Made by a program: the position numbers and the translations under genes. From Nibrella viscosa (GTDB lineage Bacteria > Bacteroidota > Bacteroidia > Cytophagales > Spirosomataceae), in the NCBI RefSeq assembly GCF_039541875.1, contig NZ_BAABHB010000002.1, forward strand, positions 682,001 to 746,000: 64,000 bases of DNA, in the 5' to 3' direction. Below, piece after piece: positions 52,272 through 60,847 of this stretch (positions are counted from its first letter, which is position 1; every line of letters starts with the position of its first letter). The notes under the pieces are model-generated. The model did no database searches. It was not told the origin of the DNA and saw only the letters and a program-made list of their open reading frames with translations.

Positions 52272-54947
52272 ATGAGCGCCGTATCCGCCCCGTCTTCTGC
52301 CCAACGTCTGGCTTTACTTGAGCAAATCGTTCACACAACCCGCTCCGGCCTGATCGTGTACGAAGCAATTCGGGGAGAGGCCGGTCAGATCATCGATTTT
52401 CGGGCTATTTTATGTAATCAGGCCGGGGCCGACAGTATCCTGCAGCCCATCGGTGATATTTTGAACAAGACGTTTCTGGAGCGGTATTCAAACGACGGGC
52501 ACGAGCCACTTTTTCAGGAATATATCAACCTGGTAGAAAACGGCGGGGAGTTTCATCAGGTGCAGTACCTGGCCAGACAGGACCGCTGGTATGAGGTTTC
52601 GGCAGTCAAACTGCTGGACGGCTTTCTGGTCACCTTTGAAGATGTCAGCGATGTACACCGGGCTTCTCAGCAGCTTCAGATTCAGGCCGACCTACTAGGT
52701 AATATCCTCGACTCGTCACTCAACGGCGTGGTGGCCTACGAAGCTATCCGGGATACCACAGGCGAGATCGTTGATTTCCGCCTGGTGCTTATCAATAAAG
52801 CGGCCGTTGCCAATGCAGGTAATCTGGTGTCGTTTGCCGTAGGGTACACCATGCGGCAGATATACCCGGATACAGAGCAGTCGGGGCTGTTTTCGGAGTA
52901 CAAAAAAGTTTGTGAAACCGGCGTGGCTATCCGTCGGGAACATTATTACACCAAATTCGACTACTGGGTCGATATTGCCATTACCCGGCTGAACGACGGC
53001 GTACTGATTAACTACACGGATCTTAACCAGACCAAACAACTGGAACTCCAGCACCGGGCACACATGCAGTTGCTGGATCAGGTGCTTAATTCGTCGTTTA
53101 CGGCCATTTTTGCGGCCCGATCGGTGCGCAATGCTACCGGCGACGTGGTGGATCTGGAACTCACACTTGTCAATGATGCGTATCAACAGATGGTTGGGTA
53201 CCCGGCAGATCAGCTTGTCGGACGCCGGTTTCTGGAGCTATGTCCCTATATTGCTGAAGCTGGTTACTGGCCATCGTACAAAGTCGCCATAGACACGGGT
53301 CAGGCCTATCGCTTCGAAGCCCATTACCAGTGGGGAGATGAGGTGCACTGGTACGATGTATCTGTGCGGCCCTGGGAAGATGGAGTTGTGGTAAACTCCA
53401 TCGACAGCACAGTATCCCGTCAGATACGCCGTCAACTGGCTGAAACGGCTGCCATGCTCCAGGGTGTGCTGGACAGCGCCCCGGCGGGTGTTATTCAGCT
53501 ACGCGCCGTCCGGAATCAGGAAGGGCAGATTACCGATTTCCGGGTGATGGCGGTCAATAAATCAACGGTTCAGATCTTACGGCAAAGCCCCGAGCAGATG
53601 ATCGGGCAAGTCTGGAGTACCATATACCCGCATTACAAAGACTATGGGCTGATGGATCGGTACATTCAGGTTGTTGAAACCGGTACTCCCCAAACGTTTG
53701 AAACCTACTACAACGATGATGGGATTGAGGGCTGGTTTCAGGTGACCGCTGTCCGACAGGATGACGGCTTTATCCTGACGGTGCTGGACATTACCGAAAC
53801 CAAACAGGCACAGGTGACGCAGCAGGAACTGGCTACGATGCTGGCTAATATACTGGACGCGTCTATGACCAGTTTTTCCCTGCTCGACAGTGTACGGAAC
53901 GAAGCGGGTGACATCGAGAATTTCCGCTACCGCCTGGTCAACAAAGCGTTCCTGGAGTTTACCCAGCTGAAACAGGAAGACGTACTTGGAAAACATCTGA
54001 CCGCGCTGTTCCCCGAAACGAGAGAAACCGGCATTCTGGACCGCTACAAACAAGTGGTGGAGACGGGCTCCCCACAGGTTTTTGAACAGTATTATCCGGT
54101 AGGGACCCAGGAGTTTTGGTTTACCATCTCCGCTTACCGGCAGGGCGATGGGGTGGTGGTGTCTTTTCTGGAAATTTCGCCTATTAAGCAGGCCCAGAAA
54201 GAACTGGAACGGATGATCGAAAAACTTCAGCAGTCGAACTACTACCTGGAACAGTTTGCCTATGTAGCCTCCCATGACCTACAGGAGCCGTTGCGTAAAA
54301 TTCAGTCGTTCGGCGATATTCTGCTCGGGCAGTATGCGACCATGCTCGATGAGAACGGGATCGACCTGCTGAACCGGATGAAGTCGGCTACGGAACGGAT
54401 GCAGGTGCTGGTGCGGGATCTGCTGGCGTATTCACGGTTATCAACTTACCAGGCTCCTTTCCGGCGCGTATCACTCGCCAGTCTGACCGCCGAGGTAATT
54501 GGTGACCTGGATGCCATTATCCGGGAAAAGAAAGCGACTATAGACGTGGGGATGTTGCCAGACGTGCCGGGTGATTCGCTGCAACTCCGGCAGTTGCTGC
54601 AAAACCTGATTTCCAACGCCCTGAAATTTTCGAGGCCGGGCCAGGAGCCAGTGGTGCACATTCAGGCGTTTCGGCCTTTGCCGGAGCAACTGCCCGAAGC
54701 GCTCCGGCCAGATGAAAAGCACTGCGTGGCTGTTCAGGTGGTTGATAATGGCATCGGCTTTGATACTAAATACCGGGAGCGCATTTTTCAATTGTTTCAG
54801 CGCCTGAACGGTCGCAGTTCCTACAGCGGCACCGGCATTGGCCTGGCAATATGTAAAAAAGTAGCTGAAAATCACGGGGGTGTCATTCTGGCGGATAGCA
54901 CGCCCGGTCAGGGGTCTACGTTCACCGTTTATCTGCCCACCGACTGA
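52272..54947 (+). CDS. Soluble histidine kinase with five PAS-like domains
   Basis: 891 residues without a signal or membrane helix. Five PAS-type units of about 125 residues follow each other (motifs such as GLIVYEAIRGEAGQIIDFRA, GVVAYEAIRDTTGEIVDFRL, GVIQLRAVRNQEGQITDFRV, each ending with a DGFLVTFEDVSDV-like strand). Then come a DHp helix with His668 (YVASHDLQEPLRKIQSFGDI) and a HATPase_c domain with GTGIGLAICKKVAENHGG. The repeated unit implies internal duplication. It probably senses a cytoplasmic signal. It ends overlapping the convergent DUF2851 gene by 19 bp. Confidence 0.9.
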   Translation: MSAVSAPSSAQRLALLEQIVHTTRSGLIVYEAIRGEAGQIIDFRAILCNQAGADSILQPIGDILNKTFLERYSNDGHEPLFQEYINLVENGGEFHQVQYLARQDRWYEVSAVKLLDGFLVTFEDVSDVHRASQQLQIQADLLGNILDSSLNGVVAYEAIRDTTGEIVDFRLVLINKAAVANAGNLVSFAVGYTMRQIYPDTEQSGLFSEYKKVCETGVAIRREHYYTKFDYWVDIAITRLNDGVLINYTDLNQTKQLELQHRAHMQLLDQVLNSSFTAIFAARSVRNATGDVVDLELTLVNDAYQQMVGYPADQLVGRRFLELCPYIAEAGYWPSYKVAIDTGQAYRFEAHYQWGDEVHWYDVSVRPWEDGVVVNSIDSTVSRQIRRQLAETAAMLQGVLDSAPAGVIQLRAVRNQEGQITDFRVMAVNKSTVQILRQSPEQMIGQVWSTIYPHYKDYGLMDRYIQVVETGTPQTFETYYNDDGIEGWFQVTAVRQDDGFILTVLDITETKQAQVTQQELATMLANILDASMTSFSLLDSVRNEAGDIENFRYRLVNKAFLEFTQLKQEDVLGKHLTALFPETRETGILDRYKQVVETGSPQVFEQYYPVGTQEFWFTISAYRQGDGVVVSFLEISPIKQAQKELERMIEKLQQSNYYLEQFAYVASHDLQEPLRKIQSFGDILLGQYATMLDENGIDLLNRMKSATERMQVLVRDLLAYSRLSTYQAPFRRVSLASLTAEVIGDLDAIIREKKATIDVGMLPDVPGDSLQLRQLLQNLISNALKFSRPGQEPVVHIQAFRPLPEQLPEALRPDEKHCVAVQVVDNGIGFDTKYRERIFQLFQRLNGRSSYSGTGIGLAICKKVAENHGGVILADSTPGQGSTFTVYLPTD

Positions 54948-56257
54948 GCCGTTACCGCAGCATCCGGCCCGACCAGCGCCATACCAATCTGGCAGGTCAG
55001 GCATTTTCGGGGCAAACAAAACTCATTGTACAACTCCAGACTCGCCTGCGAATCAAACGCTGAATCAATAGGCAGACCAAGCCCGGACCATATGGCCGTA
55101 ATGTGGTTTTTTTCGGCCGGCAACTGCTCCAGCAGCGATACCGCCCGGTCAATGTAGTGGGGCTGATGCCGGTGGTGCGCATACGCGGCCAGCAGCGGAA
55201 CGGCAGTATTGACCAGAATCGTCGACGCCGAGGCCGAACCTAGCGTTGGGGCTCCTTTATCCGTCGATTTATCGAACCGGTAGTGGGTTTGCCAATACGC
55301 CGACGGGCTGACTTGCAGGGCCCGCAGCAGGTCATCAACATTGGTGGTGTCCATACAGACCGAAAACAGACTCCGGTGCTGGGCAAGCAGGGCCGCTACC
55401 TGGGCTAAGCGTAACGTGGGAAAATTAGCCGGGCGCAACCGCGACCACTTCCAGATATGAGCCGGGAGTTCGCGTTCGCTTAGGCTGTATTTAGCCGATA
55501 AAAACCGGTATTCACGCTGTAGTGCGTGGGGGTAAGCATCTTCGTCGGTCAGATTCGTTAGTAAACCCGCCGTACCAAACAGCATGGCTTCAACCTGAAT
55601 CAGGGCGTTGTGGTGTTTCTGAATGGCCTTGAGCGGAACCGCCCGGCTAAGCTGTTCCATGGGGTCGGCGTTGACGCGAAAGCCGAAGGTAATGGCCATC
55701 AGCCGGTAGGTGGTTTCCTCCCAGTCCTGCCCGGTAGCGTTAAAAATCTGGTACACCTGCCCAGCTTTCCGCTCCAGCCGCTGCATAAGGGCTTTATCGA
55801 GCATGGCCGTCCGGCGCAACGGATGCACCGTCTGAAACTGTCCGGCGCAGGGGATGGGCTCGGGCGAGTCGGCCAGACGCAGGTAACGCCGGAGCAGGCT
55901 GCTCTCGGTGCGCTGCCGCAATTCCAGCGTTGGAATCGGGGTGCCGTCGCTGCGGACAATCGTTTGCTGCGGCTGCGGCCGGTCATCTTCCCAAACCAGG
56001 TGAAGGATCACATTATCGTAAGCCCGGTCATGCTGATGGCGGTGGGCCAGCCAGTCTGAGGTTTTTGTATGGGCTTCTACCGTTCCTACCCATTCTACCT
56101 CACCAACCACCAGGCGGGCATTCAAAAAGTCGGGTCCGGCATTGGAATTCCGGAAACCCGGATGCAGCACCTGAACCGGCTCTCCCGTTGTTGTTGTCAG
56201 CCCCAACGCCGAAAAATACTGGTATTGCCAGAGGAAGTAAAGAAAAGACTCAGGCAT
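54929..56257 (-). CDS. DUF2851 family protein
   Basis: 442 residues, cytoplasmic. The family's N-terminal signature is clear: FLYFLWQYQYF, LHPGFRNSNAGPDFLNARLV, EWVGTVEAHTKTSDWLAHRH and NVILHLVWEDD. The C-terminus contains a Cys cluster (FCLPRKCLTCQIG) that may bind a metal. The family is widespread in Bacteroidota and has no assigned function. The antisense overlap with the PAS kinase tail is 19 bp. Confidence 0.88.
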   Translation of the reverse strand: MPESFLYFLWQYQYFSALGLTTTTGEPVQVLHPGFRNSNAGPDFLNARLVVGEVEWVGTVEAHTKTSDWLAHRHQHDRAYDNVILHLVWEDDRPQPQQTIVRSDGTPIPTLELRQRTESSLLRRYLRLADSPEPIPCAGQFQTVHPLRRTAMLDKALMQRLERKAGQVYQIFNATGQDWEETTYRLMAITFGFRVNADPMEQLSRAVPLKAIQKHHNALIQVEAMLFGTAGLLTNLTDEDAYPHALQREYRFLSAKYSLSERELPAHIWKWSRLRPANFPTLRLAQVAALLAQHRSLFSVCMDTTNVDDLLRALQVSPSAYWQTHYRFDKSTDKGAPTLGSASASTILVNTAVPLLAAYAHHRHQPHYIDRAVSLLEQLPAEKNHITAIWSGLGLPIDSAFDSQASLELYNEFCLPRKCLTCQIGMALVGPDAAVTAQSVGR

Positions 56258-56268
56258 TGGGGAGTGAT

Positions 56269-56473
56269 GAATTAAGAATTAAGAGTTAAGAATTAAATTA
56301 AGGGTGGCCCGGCGGTTTTGCGTTGGTGGGAGATACTGAGTTTTGACGCGTATTGGGTAGGTCGGTAACTGCGCTAAAAAATTATTTTCCAACCTGAGCG
56401 TCACTACTACCAGAGCGCTTTTTAAAGCATTACCCCCAGGCGGCCCCATCTTAACTCATAACTCATAACTCAA
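56269..56473. repeat. Intergenic segment bounded by short AT-rich repeats
   Basis: The 200-bp gap between DUF2851 and pyrF starts with GAATTAAGAATTAAGAG-type repeats (56269-56302) and ends with CTTAACTCATAACTCATA-type repeats (56450-56473). GAGTTAAG at 56283-56290 and CTTAACTC at 56450-56457 are inverted. The right repeat runs into pyrF and encodes its final residues. It resembles a small dispersed element; no ORF lies inside. Confidence 0.45.
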
Positions 56474-57280
56474 AAACCCCGCCATCTCCCGTTGGAGCTT
56501 CTGGGCTTCGTCGGCAGCTCGCCGGGCGAAGTCGCGGCCGTCGGATGCGTACAGGATGCTGCGGGAGGCATTGACCAGCAGGCCGCCGTGGTCGTTGAGG
56601 CCATACCGGGATACCTCGGCCAGTGAGCCGCCCTGCGCGCCAACGCCCGGCACCAGCAGAAAATGACGGGGTGCCAGTTGCCGAATGCGCCCGATCTGTC
56701 CGGCCTGCGTGGCTCCAACCACAAACATCAGTTGGTTATGGTCGGCCCAGGTTTGGGCGGTCTGGATCACCCGTTCAAACAAGGGCTGCGGGCCGGTAGC
56801 TAGCAGCTGAAAGTCCTCACTGCCGGGATTAGAGGTAAGCGCCAGCAAAATCACCCATTTACCCTCGTAAGTCAGAAAGGGAGTGACCGAGTCGTGACCC
56901 ATATATGGAGCTACGGTTACGGAGTCAAAATCAAGACCGGCGGCCGTAGGGTCGAAAAACGTGCGGGCGTAGAGGTCGGAGGTGTTGCCGATGTCGCCCC
57001 GCTTGGCGTCGGCAATGGTGAAGCAGGTCTCAGGAATATACGCCAGCGTTTTCCGGAGGCTCTCCCAGCCGCGGGGCCCTTGTGCTTCGTAAAAGGCAAT
57101 GTTGGGTTTGTAGGCCACGGCGAACTCGGCGGTGGCGTCGATGATCTGGCGGTTAAAGGCGAAGACGGGATCGGGCTCAGCGTGAAGGTGGGCGGGAATT
57201 TTGCGTATATCAGTGTCGAGACCGACGCACAGGTACGATTGTTTATGGCGAATCTGACGATAGAGTTCTTCGTAGGTCAT
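56456..57280 (-). CDS. pyrF: Orotidine 5'-phosphate decarboxylase
   Basis: 274 residues from ATG 57280 (ATG 57286 is two codons upstream). This is the longer type-2 OMP decarboxylase: YLCVGLDTDIRKIP, VAYKPNIAFYEAQGPRGWES, the catalytic FTIADAKRGDIGNTSDLYAR (Asp-x-Lys-x-x-Asp), LVPGVGAQGGSL and NASRSILYAS. It makes UMP in pyrimidine synthesis. The last residues (LSYEL) are encoded by a GAGTTAT tandem repeat that also carries the stop. A -7 box lies 38 bp upstream. Confidence 0.96.
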   Translation of the reverse strand: MTYEELYRQIRHKQSYLCVGLDTDIRKIPAHLHAEPDPVFAFNRQIIDATAEFAVAYKPNIAFYEAQGPRGWESLRKTLAYIPETCFTIADAKRGDIGNTSDLYARTFFDPTAAGLDFDSVTVAPYMGHDSVTPFLTYEGKWVILLALTSNPGSEDFQLLATGPQPLFERVIQTAQTWADHNQLMFVVGATQAGQIGRIRQLAPRHFLLVPGVGAQGGSLAEVSRYGLNDHGGLLVNASRSILYASDGRDFARRAADEAQKLQREMAGFLSYEL

Positions 57281-57318
57281 TATCAACGGTGGCCGGGGTT
57301 ATAAAAAGGTTTTCCGGC

Positions 57319-57326
57319 CAAAAATA
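57319..57326 (-). promoter_or_regulatory. Bacteroidota -7 box of pyrF
   Basis: The minus strand reads TATTTTTG (TAnnTTTG), 38 bp before the pyrF ATG. It sits back to back with the rfbC box. Confidence 0.5.
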
Positions 57327-57347
57327 AGAACTAACCTAAGGGTTTCA

Positions 57348-57355
57348 TAAATTTG
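57348..57355 (+). promoter_or_regulatory. Bacteroidota -7 box of rfbC
   Basis: TAAATTTG (TAnnTTTG), 38 bp before the rfbC ATG. The pyrF box is 21 bp away on the other strand, so the two promoters are divergent with overlapping upstream regions. Confidence 0.5.
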
Positions 57356-57393
57356 CCCCGATTACGCCATAGCTATTCAAGTAAAAACGCTGC

Positions 57394-57939
57394 ATGCAAG
57401 TCCGTCACACGTCATTGGAAGGACTCATCGAACTGATACCGCGGGTGTTTGAAGACGAACGTGGTTCTTTCTTTGAATCATATAATAAACCGTTATTTTC
57501 CTCGCTCGGACTACCTGTGGAGTTTGTGCAGGACAATCAGTCATTTTCCGTTAAAGGGGTATTGCGGGGGCTTCATTTTCAGCGGGAGCCGTTTGCCCAG
57601 GGAAAACTGGTGCGGGTTATTGCCGGTCAGGTGCTCGATGTGGCCGTCGACCTGCGCGAAGATTCCCCTACGTTCGGGCAGTACGAAGCCTTCCTGCTGG
57701 ATGCTAAGATTAACAACATAGTTTATATTCCGGAGGGGTTTGCGCATGGATTTGTTGCCCTGGAAGACAGCATCTTCAGCTACAAATGCACCAACGTGTA
57801 TAACAAAGCCGCTGAGTCCGGCATTATCTGGAACGACCCGGACCTGAATATCGACTGGGGAATCGAGAATCCTATTGTCTCCGAAAAAGATCAGGTGCTG
57901 CCATCGTTGCGGGTGCTTTACCCGCACATGCCTGTTTGA
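57394..57939 (+). CDS. rfbC: dTDP-4-dehydrorhamnose 3,5-epimerase
   Basis: 181 residues, standard RmlC length. Motifs are LEGLIELIPRVFEDERGSFF, VQDNQSFSVKGVLRGLHFQ (with the catalytic His), QVLDVAVDLREDSPTFGQY, IPEGFAHGFVAL and IIWNDPDLNIDW. It epimerises the 4-keto sugar in dTDP-L-rhamnose synthesis. The partner genes rfbA, rfbB and rfbD are not in the window. A strong terminator follows the stop. Confidence 0.95.
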   Translation: MQVRHTSLEGLIELIPRVFEDERGSFFESYNKPLFSSLGLPVEFVQDNQSFSVKGVLRGLHFQREPFAQGKLVRVIAGQVLDVAVDLREDSPTFGQYEAFLLDAKINNIVYIPEGFAHGFVALEDSIFSYKCTNVYNKAAESGIIWNDPDLNIDWGIENPIVSEKDQVLPSLRVLYPHMPV

Positions 57940-57954
57940 CCGTCGGACCGGCAG

Positions 57955-58002
57955 AAACGGCTTTGGGAAGGTAGTATGCCTGCTTTCCCAAAGCCGTTTT
58001 TT
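57955..58002 (+). terminator. Rho-independent terminator of rfbC
   Basis: A perfect 15-bp stem, AAACGGCTTTGGGAA (57955-57969) with TTCCCAAAGCCGTTT (57985-57999), a 15-nt loop and a T-run to 58002, 15 bp after the rfbC stop. Confidence 0.9.
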
Positions 58003-58031
58003 GTGCCCTACAAAGCCAACTGACCGTCAGC

Positions 58032-58068
58032 AAAAAAAACCTGCGCACGACATGGCCCGCAGGTTTTT
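58032..58068. terminator. Bidirectional terminator between rfbC and the decarboxylase gene
   Basis: AAAAACCTGCG (58035-58045) pairs with CGCAGGTTTTT (58058-58068) around a 12-nt loop, with A/T tracts on both sides. It can end the minus-strand sugar-nucleotide operon, whose last stop is 86 bp away, and back up the rfbC terminator. Confidence 0.75.
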
Positions 58069-58153
58069 ATCAGACAGCTAAAGGTGTAATGCTCAAGGCA
58101 TTTACCCGGCAAAGGTACTAAATAATACCGGAAAACACCAGCTTAGATTTTGT

Positions 58154-59134
58154 CTATTGCTTTACGAACTCCCGGTGATAAGCCGCCCGGTATAGTTCTT
58201 CTTCCGGCAGGCTTTTAAAGTATTCATAGGTAACCCGTAGGCCTTCAGTACGTGGTACCTGCGGCTCCCAGCCCAGAATCTCCTGCGCACGGCTAATGTC
58301 TGGCCGGCGCTGTTTGGGATCATCCTGCGGCAGGGGCTTGTAAATGACCTGTTGCGTAGTGCCTGTTAGCTTGATGATCTCCTCGGCAAATTCTTTGATG
58401 GTGATCTCCGAGGGGTTGCCGATGTTGACCGGGTAGGGGTAGTCGCTCAGCAGCAGCCGGTATATGCCCTCCACCAGATCATCGACGTAACAGAATGAAC
58501 GCGTTTGACTGCCGTCGCCGAAGATCGTCAGGTCTTCACCCCGTAAGGCCTGCCCGATAAAGGCCGGCAGCACCCGGCCGTCGTTCAGCCGCATCCGGGG
58601 GCCATAGGTGTTGAAGATCCGTACGATGCGCGTCTCCAGCCCGTGGTAGGTGTGGTAGGCCATGGTCATGGCTTCCTGGAAGCGCTTGGCCTCATCGTAC
58701 ACGCCCCGCGGGCCTACCGGGTTGACGTTGCCCCAGTAGTCTTCGTTCTGGGGGTGAACCGTAGGGTCGCCGTAGACTTCCGAGGTGGAGGCAATCAGCA
58801 CGCGGGCGCCTTTGACCCGGGCCAGCCCCAGGCAGTTGTGAATACCCAGCGAGCCTACCTTCAGGGTCTGAATAGGGATCTTCAGGTAGTCGATGGGACT
58901 GGCCGGAGAGGCAAAGTGCAGGATGTAGTGCAGTTCGCCGGGCACATGGATGAACTTAGAGACATCGTGGTGATAGAACTCAAAGTTGGGCAGGTGGAAC
59001 AGGTGTTCGATGTTGCGGATGTCGCCGGTGATAAGGTTATCCATCGCAATGACATGGTAGCCTTCTTTGATAAAGCGGTCGCAGAGGTGGGAGCCCAGAA
59101 AGCCGGCTCCGCCGGTGATTAAGATTCGTTTCAT
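58154..59134 (-). CDS. UDP-glucuronate decarboxylase (UDP-xylose synthase type)
   Basis: 326 residues, extended SDR fold. The NAD motif is TGGAGFLGSHLCDRF; DNLITGDIRNIEHLF, the Ser/Thr region LIASTSEVYGDP and the YDEAKRFQEA Tyr-x-x-x-Lys pair match the UXS branch, which converts UDP-glucuronate to UDP-xylose. The preceding gene makes its substrate and the two overlap by four bases, so the assignment is well supported by context. Cytoplasmic; feeds xylose into exopolysaccharide or glycoprotein synthesis. Confidence 0.92.
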   Translation of the reverse strand: MKRILITGGAGFLGSHLCDRFIKEGYHVIAMDNLITGDIRNIEHLFHLPNFEFYHHDVSKFIHVPGELHYILHFASPASPIDYLKIPIQTLKVGSLGIHNCLGLARVKGARVLIASTSEVYGDPTVHPQNEDYWGNVNPVGPRGVYDEAKRFQEAMTMAYHTYHGLETRIVRIFNTYGPRMRLNDGRVLPAFIGQALRGEDLTIFGDGSQTRSFCYVDDLVEGIYRLLLSDYPYPVNIGNPSEITIKEFAEEIIKLTGTTQQVIYKPLPQDDPKQRRPDISRAQEILGWEPQVPRTEGLRVTYEYFKSLPEEELYRAAYHREFVKQ

Positions 59135-60465
59135 GAGGCAGGGGCGGTGACAACGGCGTTTACGGTTTCACGACCTACACTGTAATAGGTGTAACCTGTT
59201 TCGCGCATCTGATCCAGTTCGTAGACGTTACGTCCGTCAAAAATAAGTTTATTCTTCAACAGCAGATTCATTTTATCAAAATCGGGCGTGCGAAACAGCG
59301 GCCACTCCGTCATGATCAGCAGCGCATCGGCATCATCGAGGGCAGCGTACTGGGTATGCGCATAATGAATGGAATTGCCGAATATATTACGGACATTATC
59401 CATCGCTTCAGGGTCATATACGGTTACTTTTGCCCCTTCTTCCAGCAGGATACGGATATTTTCCAGCGCCGGCGCTTCCCGGATGTCGTCGGTATAGGGT
59501 TTAAAGGCCAGTCCCCAAACAGCAAAGCACTTGCCGCGCAGATCGCCACCAAAATGCTCTTTGATGAGCGGAATCATTTTGGTTTTCTGGTAATTATTAA
59601 CCGCCATGACCGATTTCAGCACTTTGAAATCATACTGAAAGTCTTTGGCCGTTTTAGCCAGCGCCTGCACGTCTTTCGGAAAGCAGCTACCCCCGTACCC
59701 GATACCCGCAAAGAGGAAACGTTTCCCAATGCGGCTATCCGTCCCGATACCCCGGCGGATATCGTCTACGTTGGCACCGACCAGTTCGCAGAGATTGGCA
59801 ATCTCATTCATGAAGGTAATCTTGGTGGCCAGAAACGCGTTGGCAGCATACTTGGTCATCTCGGCCGAGCGCTCATCCATAAAAATAACCGGGTTTCCCT
59901 GTCGCACCAGCGGAGCGTACAGCTTATTCATGATGGCTTTGGCCCGTTCAGAGCGGGTGCCGATAACTACACGGTCGGGCTTCATAAAATCGTCGACGGC
60001 CGCTCCTTCACGCAGAAACTCCGGGTTTGATACCACGTCGAACTCCCGATCGGTATTACGGCTGATGTGTTCCCGAACCCGTTCGGCCGTGCCGACCGGT
60101 ACAGTGCTTTTATCAACCACCACCACATAGTTCTCCAGCAGCGGCCCCAGATCATCGGCTACCTTCAGAATGTATTTCAGGTCGGCTGAACCATCCTCGC
60201 CCGGAGGAGTGGGCAAGGCCAGGAAAATTACCTCGGCGTCTTTGATACCGTCGGCCAGATTGGTGGTAAACCGGAGCCGTCCCTCGTCTACGTTGCGGTT
60301 AAAAAGAATGTCGATACCCGGTTCGTAAATCGGTATGATGCGGTTGTTCAGCTTTTCAACTTTACGTTCATCAATGTCGACGCAGGTGACCTGATTGCCC
60401 GTTTCGGCGAAGCAGGTCCCCGTTACAAGACCCACATAGCCGGTTCCAATTACTGCTAATTTCAT
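59131..60465 (-). CDS. ugd: UDP-glucose 6-dehydrogenase
   Basis: 444 residues. The NAD-binding start is KLAVIGTGYVGLVTGTCFAE; LPTPPGEDGSADLKY, VDKSTVPVGT, the catalytic Cys in GSCFPKDVQALAKTA, and the FAVWGLAFKPYTDDIREAPA link are all present. It oxidises UDP-glucose to UDP-glucuronate. The stop overlaps the start of the decarboxylase gene by 4 bp, so the two steps of UDP-xylose formation are translationally coupled. A -7 box lies about 70 bp upstream. Confidence 0.96.
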   Translation of the reverse strand: MKLAVIGTGYVGLVTGTCFAETGNQVTCVDIDERKVEKLNNRIIPIYEPGIDILFNRNVDEGRLRFTTNLADGIKDAEVIFLALPTPPGEDGSADLKYILKVADDLGPLLENYVVVVDKSTVPVGTAERVREHISRNTDREFDVVSNPEFLREGAAVDDFMKPDRVVIGTRSERAKAIMNKLYAPLVRQGNPVIFMDERSAEMTKYAANAFLATKITFMNEIANLCELVGANVDDIRRGIGTDSRIGKRFLFAGIGYGGSCFPKDVQALAKTAKDFQYDFKVLKSVMAVNNYQKTKMIPLIKEHFGGDLRGKCFAVWGLAFKPYTDDIREAPALENIRILLEEGAKVTVYDPEAMDNVRNIFGNSIHYAHTQYAALDDADALLIMTEWPLFRTPDFDKMNLLLKNKLIFDGRNVYELDQMRETGYTYYSVGRETVNAVVTAPAS

Positions 60466-60536
60466 ATAAAACAGGTTGAGATAATGCCTGACTTGGTTAC
60501 GATTGTACTATTTGAATAGTAAGTAAACTTCGGTCA

Positions 60537-60544
60537 CAAAAATA
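60537..60544 (-). promoter_or_regulatory. Bacteroidota -7 box of the ugd operon
   Basis: The minus strand reads TATTTTTG (TAnnTTTG), about 71 bp before the ugd ATG. The 382-bp gap to the acyl-CoA dehydrogenase (60466-60847) is otherwise AT-rich with no ORF and no clear plus-strand -7 box. Confidence 0.4.
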
Positions 60545-60847
60545 GAGGATTTTCCAAAAAGCCATGCCCTGCCGGCCGTTCGCTAACTAATGAATTTAAT
60601 TTAATGGTTTTATCTGATGGATGGAAATCGCAGGATTTACGTTGTTGCTTCAGATATATTGTTGACAATCAAAGGTTTGGTTGAAATAACTATTCGGGAT
60701 GAGAGACCCTGCTAAACTTAGTGAGCGGTAAACATTTTGCAGGGATTCCGCTTAATAACAAGCACTTGCCTCAAAACGTTATTTATGTGATATTACAGAT
60801 ATAACTGTATTAGCACTTCATCATTTACCCGGACATTGCCAAGCCTT

